DNA of 64,000 bases from Musa acuminata AAA Group (GCF_036884655.1 NC_088327.1:18128001-18192000); one strand, 5' to 3'. Shown: positions 21,486 through 33,550, numbered from the stretch's first letter. A program made the numbers and translations. The notes: generated by a model not told the origin, from the letters alone.

Positions 21486-22108
21486 CAAGTAGGGAGCACT
21501 GCTTTCAGGGCTGTGTGGGCTGATATGGGTGTTTTCAATTTGAAGAGAGTTTTTATTTGTGGAGCAACCAACCTTAATTACACAATTATGTAAAAATTTC
21601 CATCACAAGATGAGAAATTTTATACGTTCATGATAGATCTTGTGAAATGCATACTCTACTCAAATGTCATATAGAGTTTTCAATATGTTCATGACTCATA
21701 ATGCAAGCTTGTAAGCCTCGCTAGTTCATGATTTATATCATACAAGAATTCATATGCAAACTTGGCTTGTAAGACTTAAGTTCATGATCTTGTAAGATAT
21801 AGTTGGATCTAGAAAAAAACATGAAGAATAAATGTATCCGATGAATTCAGAAATCCGGAGGATGTGTGAAGGGGAATTCATACATAAGAGTTTACGAGTT
21901 TCAAAATTTGAGGGATCAAACTTAAGTGTTTTTCACACAAGATTGTATCAGTATCATTTTGTAATTGATAGTTTTAATTCTACTAATCCTCTTTTTATAA
22001 TTTTAGCTAGAGAGCGTTATGAGTCATTTTGGATTTCTAGTCATAGGCCTTGAGTACCCAAAAAGTAAGATATCATCTCTTACTCCTAGCTTGTGATGAT
22101 ATATATTT
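21486..22108 (-). other. Pol deletion junction of element D
   Basis: The right edge (22050-22108) matches the first pol codons (protease lead-in, with the active site lost). The left part resembles the spacer after pol in element C. Between them, about 21790-22040 matches neither; it includes a 73-codon plus-strand ORF (21832-22053) with no recognisable domain, perhaps filler DNA. Almost all of pol is missing. Confidence 0.6.
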
Positions 22109-23672
22109 CTACAAAAGAGGATGATTTTTAGATACTCATTTGACCTTGGGTGCCTCAAAAACCGATCTAAATTGTTTTTCATGTTGCATAGAGTTCTTTA
22201 TGGTTTCTTTTGGAACCCAAATCAATTTGTTTAGACTAACTTTCTTGAATGGATAATGATAAGTTCTATGTCCATGTTTGTAACAAAAGTTGCATTTGTT
22301 TTGGTGCGAAATATGCAAGATAGGGCCTTTAATAAAAGAGCTTCTTATAAATCTGATTCCACTTCTTTTATAAACGTGACCCTTATTTGTAAAGATCATG
22401 TTCAATGACTTGCTACCAACCTCAAATTTCTTCAATGTGTCCTTGAGTAGCAAGTTCTCCTTTTGGAGTATTTCTAAGTCATAGCATTTCGTACATAGAA
22501 TTAAACTATCATTATGCTTATTTTTTAATTTATTGACATTACTAACAAGAGTATCATGCTTCTTTTTTAATAATTTATATTTTCTATTAATTTTTTTGCA
22601 TTCATCAAATAAATCATGGAAAGCATTTAACAATTCATCAAATGATAAATTTGCATCAATTAAATTTGATACCTCCTCTCTAATAGCCATGAGTGCATAA
22701 TGAGCAACTTGCTCGGTGTTGGACTCCTCTTCTTCGGAGGCGCTTGAGTCATCCCATATTGCTTTGAGCACCTTCTTCTTTGGTGTTCTCTTCTTGGCTT
22801 GGCGACATTCAATTTTATAGTGTCTTGGCTTCTTGCATTCGTAACAAATAACTTAGTCTTTCTTGGGTTCAAATTTACTTTTAGTGTCATTTTTAAATTT
22901 ATTTTTTAATAATTTTTTTAAATTTCCTTGTTAAAAGTGCCAAGTCATCGTCAAAGTCCTCATCACTTGAGTTTTCTCTCAAGTGGTCTTCTTGAATTCT
23001 AAGTGTCATATCCTTCCTGTTCTTTGGAAGGGTGTCCTCATGCTCTTCATAAGCTTTGCAAGTTATTTTGTAGGTCATTAATGACCCGATTAATTCTTTA
23101 AGAGGGAAGTTGTTTAAATCTTTAGCCTCTTGAATGACAATGAATTTAGGGTCCCAACTCTTTGGAAGGTATCTTAGAATTTTATTAACGAGCTCGAAAT
23201 CCAAAAAACTTTTATCGAGTCCTTTTAGACCATTGACAATATCTGTAAAATGGGTGTATATGTCTCCTATGGTCTCACTCGGTTTCATTCGAAAATGTTC
23301 ATAAGAATGTACTAAAAGATTGATTTTTGACTCTTTCACTCTACTCATGCGTTCGTGAGTCACTTCGAGTGTATGCCAAATATCAAATGCAGTTTTACAA
23401 ATCAAAATATGATTGAACTTGTTTTTATCTAGTGCACAAAATAAGGCATTCATAGCCTTTGCATTTAAAATGAAAGTCTTCTTCTCCAATTCATACCAAT
23501 CGATCATTGAAAGAGAAGACTTTAAAAATCTATTTTCTACAATATTCCAAAGCTCAAAATCCATGGAAATAAGGAAGATCCTCATTCGAGTCTTCCAATA
23601 GATGTAATCTGTCTCATTGAACATGGGCGGATATATAATAGAGTGACCCTCTTGGTTCCCAATAAATGTCAT
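22109..23672 (-). pseudogene. gag: Element D gag
   Basis: It starts MTFIGNQEGHSIIYPP at 23672 and is open for 257 codons, covering the Gag core (KSWDPKFIVIQEAKDLN) and the linker. A frameshift near 22895 leads into the zinc-knuckle region, where Cys codons are damaged. The second open part (22771-22136) covers the acidic segment (DDSSASEEEESNTEQVAHYAL) and the second knuckle (CNFCYKHGHRTYHYPF, last Cys lost). Trp has become a stop at 22136-22138. The original gag terminator TAG is at 22111-22109, at the same codon as in elements C and I. Confidence 0.87.
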
Positions 23673-23707
23673 CTCTCTTGGGTTTTAATCCAATTGAGAG
23701 TGAACCT

Positions 23708-23719
23708 GCTCTGATACCA
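23708..23719 (-). promoter_or_regulatory. Primer-binding site of element D
   Basis: TGGTATCAGAGC on the minus strand, two bases from the LTR. Confidence 0.92.
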
Positions 23720-23721
23720 AT

Positions 23722-25108
23722 TGTTAAGATCAAGAGCACTAAGAGGGGGGGGGGGGGGGGGGAGTGAATTAATGTAGCGAAAAACTTTCATCGATTAAAA
23801 TGACTTTCATACGATGAAATCTGATTTCGATGAAAATGTTCTGGAAAGATCTTTTAAGTTAAGAGCAAACAGAAGTGTAGTTGATGTAAAGCAATGAAGG
23901 CAGTTTGTAGTTAAGATAAAAAGTAGAAAATAAATGCAAACCGAGATTTAGAGTGGTTCGGTCAATCTTGACCTACATCCACTTTTGGCTTCCACCTGCG
24001 ATGAGGTCACCGATGTCCACTAGAGACCTTCCTTCAATAGGCGAAGGGCAACCACCCTTTTACAGCTATTCTCCTTTTAACGGGCTTAGGAGACAACCCT
24101 TACAAGTTTTCACTCCTCTCTTGAATGATCAACACTTAGAAAGAAAGAGGGAGAAGAACTCTAGCTTTTACAACACTTTTAAGCCCTCAAATACTCAGAA
24201 TTAAAGCAAGCTTTCAGTTGCCCTTTTATCCAGAAAGGGTGACGTTTATATAGGCCCCAATCAGTTTAAATTTGGACCTCAAAAGTATCTATTCCCGAAT
24301 TTTCGGGGTCCTAGCGGTACCACCCCCATAACTGAGCGATACTACTGCTTGTCATATGTCACTGAGCTGTACTACCGCTCAGTCTGGGCGGTACTACTAC
24401 CTGATAGTGCTCGAAGACTTAGCTCAGGCGGTACCACCACTTGATAGGGGCAGTATCACCGCTGGCAGTAATAACAACTAGCGGTACCACCGCCTGATAG
24501 GGGCGGTACTACTATCCAGAACTCTTGGGAGACCGAGTCTCTTGGGTGGTGCCACCACCGGCCCTGGTGGTGCCACCACCGACCAAGAATTCTAGGTCCA
24601 AATGGGCTGATCCTTTCGGCCTAATTTGGGTTTGTTAAGGGCCCAATTGGCCCCAAATTAAGTTAATGGGATCACCTCCCAATTCTAACTTAATCTACTT
24701 GCTAACTACAACAATTAAGACATCAATACTACAAATCATGTTCCGGTGCGTCAATCGATTCTTCTTACGAGCTTCTGGCGAACTTCCAGTGAACATCTGA
24801 CGAACCCTCGACGATGCTCCGATGGACTCCCGGCAAACTCTTGGACTTCGTGATGATCCTCTTGGCGAGTTCCGATGAACTTCTATGGAAAGCTCCTGGA
24901 CTTCTCGGATTGTTCCCGTAGAACCTCCGACGAATGTCCAGACTTCCGATGAATTCTCGAACCCCCAACGTGATCTTGGTCTTGACTCCGGCTTGACACC
25001 GACTGCATGTCTTACTATCATCGTAGTTAATCCTGCACACTTATCTCAACATATAGATTAGATAAACAAATGACAATTGACTTCATCATCAAAATTTGAG
25101 ATTCAATA
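23722..25108 (-). repeat. 5' LTR of element D
   Basis: 1387 bp, TGTTAAGATC to GATTCAATA on the plus strand. It has an unusually long G run at about 23744-23761, palindromes at 24315-24590, and GTCGGA-type repeats at 24770-24960 (minus strand). Confidence 0.9.
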
Positions 25109-25555
25109 GATACAAGGGAATCCAATCCATTAGACATGTTTGTCCTCAGTTACCATATACCTATAGTCCCTCATCCATATAATATCTCAAAGATTGTATA
25201 CCGGGCATGGTGGTGTCAAACCTATACGGTTTCTACTCGAGTCTCGCTCTAATCGGATTCACCCAGAGAACTCTTTCTCTTTTAATCCGAATGACCTTGG
25301 CTAGGGATTTGTTTGAGCAAGAATACATGGGATATTTCTCTCATGACACCAAGAGTAGATGATCCTCTATCGACACTCAATAGTCCTCGTAAGGTTAGCT
25401 ACCACTCTCGATGATCGGTTGTGCTAGATCTGGAACCTCTAGACCTATAAGTCTGGTATCAAAGAATGAAGTACTCATACATGACATATTTGGTATCTTA
25501 AGTCTAAGGACCAAATACATTACTAGGACTACGGAATCATTTTCTAACAATAAGG
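25109..25555. other. Unidentified repeat X, right piece
   Basis: 447 bp with balanced composition, no ORF and no Sirevirus similarity; it continues the sequence interrupted at 16963. The text has the feel of a dispersed retroelement untranslated region common in plant genomes, but I cannot assign it. It stops abruptly where a truncated G LTR begins. Confidence 0.5.
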
Positions 25556-26777
25556 TAATTAACTACGATAGCAACGCATAAAGCAAAATGAAGTCCTGGA
25601 GTCAAGAACGTAATTTTGTTGGGAGTACGAGAGTTCGTCGGAATTCCGGACGTTTGTTGGAAGTTCTGCAGGAATTGACCAAGAAGTCCAAGAGCTTACT
25701 AAAGAAGCTCGTCAGTACTTGCCAAGAAGATCATCGTGAAGTCTAGGAGCTTGCTGGGAGTCTGCTGGAACATTGCCGAGAGATCGTCGGAAGTTCATTG
25801 GAAGAATTGCCGGAAGCTCGCTAGAAGAAACTAGACTTACGGACTTGTTTAGCTTAGTAAATGTCTTAGAATTCGTACTTAGTATATAATTAGGATTAAA
25901 ATTAGGCCAACCAAATTAGGGGCCAGTTGGGCCCATGTATGAACTGTGTTGGGCCTAATGAAAAGGCCCAAATAGTGACCTAAGAGGTGACATCGTTATG
26001 GCACAGTCTCCAAGACTATGTCAGGTGGTGGTACCGTTAGTTTGGGCGATGGTATTGCCCAAACACTGTCTCCGAGAGGCTTCAGGTGGTGGTACTACCC
26101 AATGGTAGGGTACCAAGCGGTGGTACGACCCATATCAGGTGGTGGTACCACCTAATGTCAGACTGACATTGACGATGGTACCACCCAGCACAAGTGGTGG
26201 GATCGCCCATAACCAGGAAACCTAGGATGAGACCTTTTTAGGCTCCAAGTTTGAATCAACTTGAAGCCTATAAATACCCCCTCATCCCTAGTTAAACTAC
26301 ACACAATTGAGAGCAAAAAAGAAAGAAAACTCTATTGCAATTGTGTGAGAAACTCCTCTTAAAGTTCTAAGTGTTCGAATAATTTGAGAGAGGAGTAAGC
26401 GGGGGTGAAAGGGTTATCTCCTAAACCTGGTAAAAGGAGAATCAAGTTGTAAAAGGTGGTTGGTCTTCGCCGATTGAAGGAAGACCGATAGTGGATATCG
26501 GTGGCCTCGACAGAAGAGGAATCAGTGGAGTGGGTGTAGGTCACGACGACCGAACCATTATAAAAATCTAGTTTGTGTTTCTTTATTGCAATTTATATTT
26601 ATAGCAAACTGTCTTTCCTCCTTACTGTGCTTTTACTATACCTAAGCTTACGAACAAGCATTAAATTTCAAGTTATCTTCCGAGCTCGATTTTTATTGTA
26701 TGAAACATTTTTTGAACTAACATTTTTACAGCTACACTAATTCAACCTCCCGTCTTAGTGCCGACTCATTTCTAACA
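25556..26777 (+). repeat. 5' LTR of element G, truncated
   Basis: It begins in the LTR interior (AACTACGATAGCAACGCATA matches 30125 onwards of the 3' LTR) and ends CATTTCTAACA. GGTGGTACC palindromes at 26020-26205, TATAAATA near 26270. Confidence 0.88.
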
Positions 26778-26779
26778 GT

Positions 26780-26791
26780 TGGTATTAGAGC
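26780..26791 (+). promoter_or_regulatory. Primer-binding site of element G (mutated)
   Basis: TGGTATTAGAGC, one change from the consensus. Confidence 0.85.
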
Positions 26792-26827
26792 CTCGTGATT
26801 TCTCATTTGGTTTAACACCCAAGAGAA

Positions 26828-27674
26828 ATGGCTCTTTTTGGCTTTCAAGAGGGTCACTCTCTGATTCATCCTCCCTTGTTCAATGGGATGGACTACACAT
26901 ATTGAAAAACTCGAATGAGGAAGAAGATTTTTTCTTTAAATGCTAAAGCTATGAATGCTCTATTTTGTGCCTTAGATAAAAACGAATTCAATCGAATTTC
27001 TATGTGCGAAACGACTTTCGATATATGGCACACTCTCGAAATCATACACGAAGGCACTAGTAGAGTAAAAGATTCTAAGATAAATCTTTTAATGCATGAT
27101 TTTGAACTTTTTCAAATGAAGCTAAGCGAAACCATTGTTGACATGTACACCCATTTTACAGATGTCGTCAATGATTTAAAAGCACTTGGTAGAAGTTTTT
27201 CAGATTTTAAACTTATAAACAAAATTTTACGTTCTCTTAATAAGAGTTGGGATCCGAAAGTAACCGCAATACAAGAGGTAAAAAATCTTAATAATTTTTC
27301 ACTTGAAGAACTTTTTGGTTCATTAATGATATATGAAATGGTGCACAATGCACAAATTGAACTTGAGGACAATCTTCCAAAGAATAGGAAAGATTTTGGA
27401 CTTAAAACAATTGAAGGCCACTCGAGCATAAGCTTAAGTGATGATGAACTTGAACTCCTCACTATGAAATTTAAAAAGTTCATAAAATAAAAATTAAAGA
27501 ACAAAAAGAACGCAACTACTTGCTATGAACGCAAGAAGAGGGAACCACTTTGGGATAAATCGAGCTCATCCGAAGATGAGGAGAATCAACAAAGGTGAGG
27601 TGGCAAACTATGTCTTAATGGTTTTCGACGATAAGGTAATCAAAATACCCTTAATTTATTTTGAAATTACTTAA
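26828..27674 (+). pseudogene. gag: Element G gag
   Basis: It starts MALFGFQEGHSLIHPPLFNG at 26828. An in-frame stop (TGG to TGA in the YW.KTR motif) and a deletion of about 100 bp remove part of the N-terminal domain. An ORF of 191 codons (26915-27490) then covers the Gag core (MNALFCALDKNEFNRISM, NKSWDPKVTAIQE). It is followed by a stop, CYERKKREPLWDKSSSSE in another frame, and the family's terminal segment ending EIT. As in B and F, the zinc knuckle is missing between CYE and the lysine run. Confidence 0.87.
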
Positions 27675-29696
27675 TGCATTTCATATGTTGTTTTTAAATT
27701 AGTATATAAAATACAAAAAAGAAATAAATAAAAGGGGATCATGCTTTTCTTTTTCTAGTAATTTTGAAAATAATAAAAATTATGTGTGATTATAAAGGGA
27801 CAAAATGTTAGACTTAAATCATGCTAGATATTTTAATAATGTAATGATGATTTGAAATCATGCTTAATGAGTTTATCTTTTGAAATTATGCATGATGATT
27901 CTTGTGATTTATTGATTATCGATTTTTACTATAATGAATGTTACTTTTTTGGTTTTAAAAATGATACATGTTTTGATTTGGCATAAATGAAAAATATATA
28001 CTTATATAAAATAATGTAAGTATCATGCTTGATGATTTTATATTTAAATTATACATGATGAGTTGAAATAATGATATTTTTTGGGTAATTTATGGTTTAT
28101 TGATCTTGATGATTTCCATGATGAGATTTACTCTTTCGATTTTAAACCATAATGTATGGTTTTCATACGAAAAAGACAAAGACATGCTTGTATGAAATAA
28201 ACAACTTCAAATAAAATATATAAAAAAAAGGGAAAAAGGAGGAATACATTTTCCATCTCTATCTTATTGATTTTTCATTAATGAATCCATGTATATTACG
28301 CTTTTGTGAATCTCGTGGATTATGAAATGATTTAAATTTAATAGATTTTATCAAAATCATGATCTTGATTTCTCATGATTTATAACCTGAAATCGTTTAT
28401 GAATCAAGATCTTATTTTTTGAACTCCTATATTTCTTCTTGTCGTTTACGAGAAAAATTTCCTAAATGAATCATGATTTTTCGGAATTACAATTTTTATG
28501 ATTCACAATGAATTGAGAGATTTTATATGCACGAATTAATATCTTGTTCTCCTATAAGATTGAATGAATTTTATTTATATCATGATTTCCTAAGAATTCT
28601 TTTCGTTATTTATTTAAGAGCAGATTTATTAAAATGAATCATGGTTTCTCTTGATTTCTTAGAATTATAATTTAAATTTTTTTTTATAAATCAAGATTGT
28701 CTACTATGATTCTTTCTTTTTGCTATTTAAGTTATCCAAAAAGAATCATAATGTCTCGTGATATTCATAATGTCTTCATGATTTGTATATCTCATCACCA
28801 AAATTCTCTTGATATTTTTCATATGATAATATGAAATTATGCATGAAATATTCATGAATTTATGTTGATGCAAACAAATGAGAAGTTATGATCATGCATG
28901 ATAGGATATAATATAATTTGACATTTAGATACTATCATGATTTGAAATGCTATGATTTGTTGCCAAAATGATATATCATGAATGCTTGAATATTATGTAT
29001 GGTATGCCCATAGTGATTGATTTATTTGTGTCATGCATGAAGTAAGGATACAAATGTAAGGATTTGAAATTGTGCATTTTTTAATTTGAAAATATAATGA
29101 TACACAAATAAGATTAATACTTTACCTTTGTCATGATTTGAAAATGACTATAAAGAGAAAAGAATTATAAAATTATATTCTTCCCTTCTTTTTAACAATG
29201 ACAAAGGGGGAGATAAAGTATTACTAGCTCAAACATTGCAAAGGAAGCAAAAATTTGTTAGCTTGCAAATTGCATGGAGAAAGAAGTGCTATCTTGCTTA
29301 TCTCAAGAAGCAAAACATGCTAACTTGCACATTTAACAAAATTTATAAACTTGTATATTTCAAAAAGCAAGAGTTGCTTTCTTAAACATCTCAAAATTGC
29401 TAGCTTGCATATTTTAAAATATTATAAAATTATTGCTAGCTTACATAATAATTAAAATGGAGATTATGTATAGTATGTAATGATTTGAACTTGTATGTCC
29501 AAACACATGAAAGTTACACTTCTCCTTTTTGTTGATGACAAAGGGGGAGAAGTATGATCATGTTATGCATTATGACATGTTGCAAATATTCATGATAAAA
29601 TTTGTAATGACTTGAATTCAGCTTGAATTCAAGGTTCTATCAATATGGCATATTGATAGGGGGAGTTAAGGTTAACTCCGTCATCAATTGGTTGTC
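27675..29696 (+). other. Element G 3' untranslated region
   Basis: About 2 kb, strongly AT-rich, full of ATGATTTGAAAT/TCATGATTT words, no ORF. Purine-tract motifs with AAAGGGGGAG at 29183-29213 and 29521-29550 and an AGGGGGAG copy near 29656. The 29270-29460 part repeats GCTAGCTTGCA-type words, as in F, E and J. Confidence 0.75.
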
Positions 29697-29713
29697 CTCA
29701 TCAAAAAGGAGAT
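29697..29713 (+). promoter_or_regulatory. Polypurine tract of element G (shortened)
   Basis: CATCAAAAAGGAGAT next to the LTR. The G5 run is reduced to GG, so it is probably weakened. Confidence 0.8.
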
Positions 29714-31256
29714 TGTTAAATCTCGTTTTTATTGATGAAACCAATTAATAAGTGTTTATGATTTGATCTGTATTTTGAGTGGCGCAGGATGCTTCGATCA
29801 GGGAGAGACATTTAAAGTAGGAAAAATCATGTTGGGCCGAAGAAACATGTTAAAAGATTGGACGTCGCGCCGAAGGATCAGTCGATGTATCGATAGAAGG
29901 CTTCAGACCACGATTTCGGGTATCGGGCTAAGAAGAGCGGATATTGTGCTAAGGATATCGGAGTTACGGAGGTCAACTAGCCGATTAGGCAATAGGCCGC
30001 AAGAAAGGACAATGCATTGAAGAATCGGATGAAGCGTCGATGGACCAATGACATACCGGACAATATGATTCATGCTTAGTAATAATTGTCTAGATCGAAG
30101 TGTGTTTTACGTGTGTAGGATTAACTACGATAGCAAGGCATAAAGCAAAATGAAGTCCCGAAGTCAAGAATGCGATTTCTTGGGAGTTTGAGAGTTCGTC
30201 GGAAGTCCGGACGTTCGTTGAAAGTTCTGTTGGAATTGACCGAGAAGTCCAGGAGCTTGACAAAGAAGCTTGTCGGAACTCGCCAAGAAGATCATCGTGA
30301 AGTCCAGGAGCTTACCGGGAGTCTACTAGAACATTACCGAGAGATCATCGGAAGTTCGTCGAAAGAATTACCAGAAGCTCACCGGAAGAAACTAAACTTA
30401 CGGACTTGTTTAGCTTAGTAAATATCTTAGAATTCGTAGTTAGCATATAATTGGGATTGAAATTGGGCCAACCCAATAAGGGGCCAGTTGGGCCCATGTA
30501 TGAACTGTGTTGGGCACAGTAAAAAAGCCCAAATAGTGACCCAAAAGGTAACACTGTCATGGCACAATCTCCGAGACTATGTCAAGCGGTGGTACCGCCT
30601 AGTGGCAGGGTGCCAAGCAGTGGCACTGCCCTTGTCAAGCGGTGGTGCCGCCCAGTGTTAGGCTGACACTTGCGGTGGTACCGCCCATACCCAAGAAACT
30701 TGGGATGAGACTTTTTTAAGCTCCAAGTTTGAATCAACTTGAAGCCTATAAATACCCCTCTTATCCCTAGTTAAACTACATACAACTGAAAGCAAAAATA
30801 AAATAAAACTCTATTTCAATTATGTGTGAAACTCCTCTCAAAGTTCTAAGTGTTAGAATAGTTTGAGAGAAGAGTAAGCGAGGGTGTAAGGGTTATCTCC
30901 TAAACTCGGTAAAAGGATAATCGAGTTATAAAAGATGGTTGGTCTTCGTCTATTAAAGGAAGACTGATAGTGGATGCCGGCAGCCTCGACGGAAGAGGAA
31001 TCGGTAGAGTGGATGTAGGTCATGATGACCAAACCACTATAAAAATCTGGTTTGCATTTCCTTCTTACAATTTACTTTTATAGCAAACTACATTTCCTCC
31101 TTACTGTGCTTTTACTATACCTACGCTTACGAACAAGCATTGAATTTCAAGTTATCTTCCGAGTTCGGTTTTTATTATACGAAACATTTTTAGAACCGAC
31201 GTTTTTATCACTGCACTAATTCAACCCCCCCTCTTAGTGTCGACTCGTTCCTAACA
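29714..31256 (+). repeat. 3' LTR of element G
   Basis: 1543 bp, TGTTAAATCTCG to CGTTCCTAACA. Its first 400 bp resemble the F LTR end (CGGAGTTACGGAGGTCAAC region at 29950-29980). It carries GTCGGAAG-type repeats (30185-30390), GGTGGTACCGCC palindromes (30585-30690) and TATAAATA near 30746. Confidence 0.9.
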
Positions 31257-32216
31257 AGATAAAAAATTAAGTTAGGATTGGGAGGTAATCCCACTAACTT
31301 AAGTTAGGGCAAACTGGGCTCTTAATAGGGCTAAATTGGGCTGAATTTAATAGCTCATTCAGCCCCTAAAAATAGGGCTGACGGTGGCACCGCCTGGTGA
31401 CCCAATCCCCTAGGTGATCTGGGTAGTGGTACCATCGGTAGTTAATGCTACCAGCGGTGGTACCACCCCTGTCAAGCGGTGGTATCACTAGAGCTTGGTC
31501 TCCGAGCTCTGTTAGGCAGTGGTATCGCCTAGTGTCAAGTGTCAAGTGTCAAGTGATGGCACTACCTAGTGTCAAGTGATGGCACTACCTAGTGTCAAGT
31601 GTCAAGCGATGATACTACCCAGTATCAAGTGTCAAGTGGTGGTACCGCCCAATAATGGCGGTGGTACCACCAGTACCCCGAAAATCCGGGATAAGACACT
31701 TTTTGGCTCCAATTTTGAAACCAATTGGGGCTTATAAATACCCTACCCTTTTCTGCATATAAGGGCACAAAAGCATTGGCATAATATTGAATTCTTGATT
31801 CTTAAAGTGTTGTAAAGAGTGCTAGAGTCCTCCTCCTCTCTTTCTAAGTGTTGAGATCATTTAAGAGAGGTGTGAGACTTGTAAGGGTTATCTCCTAAGC
31901 CCGTGAAAAGAAGAAAGCACTGTAAAAGGTGGTTGGTCTTCACCTATTGAAGGAATGTCTTTAGTAGACGCTGGTGACCTCGACGGATGAGGAATCTGAA
32001 ATGGATGTAGGTCTCATTGACCGAACCACTCTAAATTCTGGTTTGCTTTTCCTTATGTGTAATTTATTTTATTGCAAACCTCCTTGAGCTTCTCCTTACG
32101 TTCTTACGAAAGTTTTAAGTTCAACATCTTTCCGAAACGATTTGAATCAAAATGAATATTTTACGAAATCAAAAAATTTTCTGCTGCACTAATTCACGCC
32201 GCTCTTAATCCTAACA
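31257..32216 (+). repeat. LTR fragment H
   Basis: It opens abruptly inside an LTR (AAGTTAGGATTGGGAGGTAA matches the reverse of C's LTR interior) and ends CTTAATCCTAACA. It contains an irregular run of AGTGTCAAGTGTCAAGTGATGG units (31535-31635), GGTACCACC palindromes and a TATAAATA box near 31734. It was probably cut by the G insertion; its left part is not in the window. Confidence 0.85.
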
Positions 32217-32365
32217 GTAGATCTACGAGAGATCTATAGTTCTTGCCAATCTACAGTTCTTGTTGCAGATCTGTGAGAGATCTATAGTTCTTGAGAGACC
32301 TGCAGATATATATAGTATTGAGGCTACGACTTTAGGGAGTCAGTGAGGAGGGTCAGTAGCTATAG
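32217..32365. other. Short non-Sirevirus sequence with a direct repeat
   Basis: GAGAGATCTATAGTTCTTG occurs twice (about 32226 and 32274). No gene seen. Confidence 0.5.
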
Positions 32366-32601
32366 ATGCCATGGTGCATGTCAGAGAGGGAGCGGTTCGT
32401 GGTCCACACCAAGTGTGTCAACCAGTTGACCCATTGTTCCAAATGCTACTCATCGAGGCAAAGGAGTTTGGGTATGTTGTCGCTGGGCCGCTCAAGCTCC
32501 CCTGCAACGTCGAGCTCTTCCAAAGGGTGTTGTGTGAGGTGGAGTAGGATGCGATGGAGCTACACTCACCTCGGTGCAACTTTGCCAAAGACTACACCTA
32601 A
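32366..32601 (+). pseudogene. SAUR-like (small auxin-up RNA) gene remnant
   Basis: Two frames together give the conserved SAUR core: ERERFVVHTKCVNQ (from 32384), then after a frameshift near 32422-32428 PLFQMLLIEAKEFGYVVAGP, LKLPCNVELFQRVLCEVE, and a terminal segment DAMEL. An in-frame TAG lies at 32545-32547 and the final stop at 32599-32601. Intact SAUR proteins of this type restrain PP2C.D phosphatases and promote plasma-membrane H+-ATPase activity in auxin-driven growth. The N-terminal leader is not recognisable and the gene is broken. No intron is expected in SAUR genes and none is needed here. Confidence 0.75.
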
Positions 32602-33280
32602 GGTGTTGTTGTGATGCAGACTGGGTCTAGTGCACACAGGTAGCTCCAGCGGAAGGCTTTAGTTGGAGGAGGAGGTTAGGCTTCAGTTAGTCGTAGGGAG
32701 GTGGTTCACTATTGCTGTCAAGGATAATGTCAAGGACGACGGGGAGCAGCACAAGGTAGACAGTGGCAGGCTAATAGCGGCAAGTGATCGCGAGAGCGAG
32801 GATGGCCATGAAGAAGGGGTCGTTGCGTCGATGGCCTATAGGATCCAAAGGGAGGAGTTATAGCAAACGACGAAGAAGTAGAAGATGGCGCCGAGTAGAG
32901 AAGAAAGGGTCCGCCGACAGATTAGGTATTCGACGGCAAGATGAAACAGCTGGATGCGTCTGGCGGCCAACTTTAGAGTCGGGGAGAACGTCCATGTGGA
33001 TGTGGCGGTCAGTGAGGATGTCCCACTTGGGCAGAGAGCATGTAGGTAACAGCAAGTGCTGCGACGGGCTGTAGCGAGTGGACAACATAGAGTGACAGCG
33101 GGAGAAGACAATTGTTGTTCATCGACGAAATGCTACAATAGCCACAGTGAAAAAAGCGATGATAGTAGGACAGCCTTTATCGTTTTAGATCAATGTCGCC
33201 GAAGGTATGCCGAAGCAAAGGAGAGAAGGTTCTCGGTGGTGGCTCCGTGGAACAGGAGAACATCTTGCTAAAGCAATAGT
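32602..33280. other. GC-richer stretch, no gene recognised
   Basis: About 680 bp with several short overlapping ORFs on both strands, none with a recognisable domain. It could be the internal part of the minus-strand LTR element whose primer site lies at 33281-33293. Confidence 0.4.
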
Positions 33281-33440
33281 TGCTCTGATACCATGATAGA
33301 ATAAAAGATGAAGAAGATAATTTTATATTTGAAATATGCTCACTATTTATACATGTTAGGGGAGAGGATTTTCCTTGATAGAGCAATGAGATTTCTTTAT
33401 GAGGTTAGAGAAATCTTAGCTGCTATCAGATGACATAATT
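33281..33440 (-). mobile_element. LTR and primer-site fragment of a different copia-like element
   Basis: On the minus strand TGGTATCAGAGCA (33293-33281) directly follows a sequence ending TTTTATTCTATCA. That sequence has a TATA box (GTATAAATAG near 33345-33355) about 60 bp from its end. This is the arrangement of a 5' LTR plus primer site. The LTR differs from all Sirevirus LTRs here, and its far boundary is uncertain. Confidence 0.55.
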
Positions 33441-33550
33441 GTCTCTTTGCTTTTCTTTTTTCTTAATTATTACTCCATTTTAAGCTAATTTATTGTACTA
33501 ATTTTTTCAGATTCCAAATATATGTTTGCAATGGAATTGCGATGCTCATA

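Larger units (their letters stand above)
16964..25108 (-). mobile_element. Element D: Sirevirus with gag and extra ORF but no pol
   Basis: On the minus strand it reads 5' LTR (25108-23722), primer site, gag (23672-22109), the first few codons of pol, a junction region (about 22050-21530), promoter-like module, extra ORF (21174-20111), polypurine tract and 3' LTR (18315-16964). Flanks GATAT and GATAC form a duplication with one mismatch. About 3 kb of pol present in element C is missing. The LTRs differ clearly from each other. Confidence 0.88.
25556..31256 (+). mobile_element. Element G: gag-only Sirevirus, 5' LTR truncated
   Basis: Parts: 5' LTR lacking roughly its first 400 bp (25556-26777), mutated primer site, defective gag (26828-27674), 2 kb of untranslated DNA, polypurine tract and a complete 3' LTR (29714-31256). 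No protease, integrase, reverse transcriptase or RNase H sequence is present. Same class as B, E, F and J. Confidence 0.88.

Noticed and set aside
21832..22053. 73-codon ORF in element D as a captured gene
   Set aside because: No domain recognised and antisense to the element; kept only as an unexplained junction sequence.
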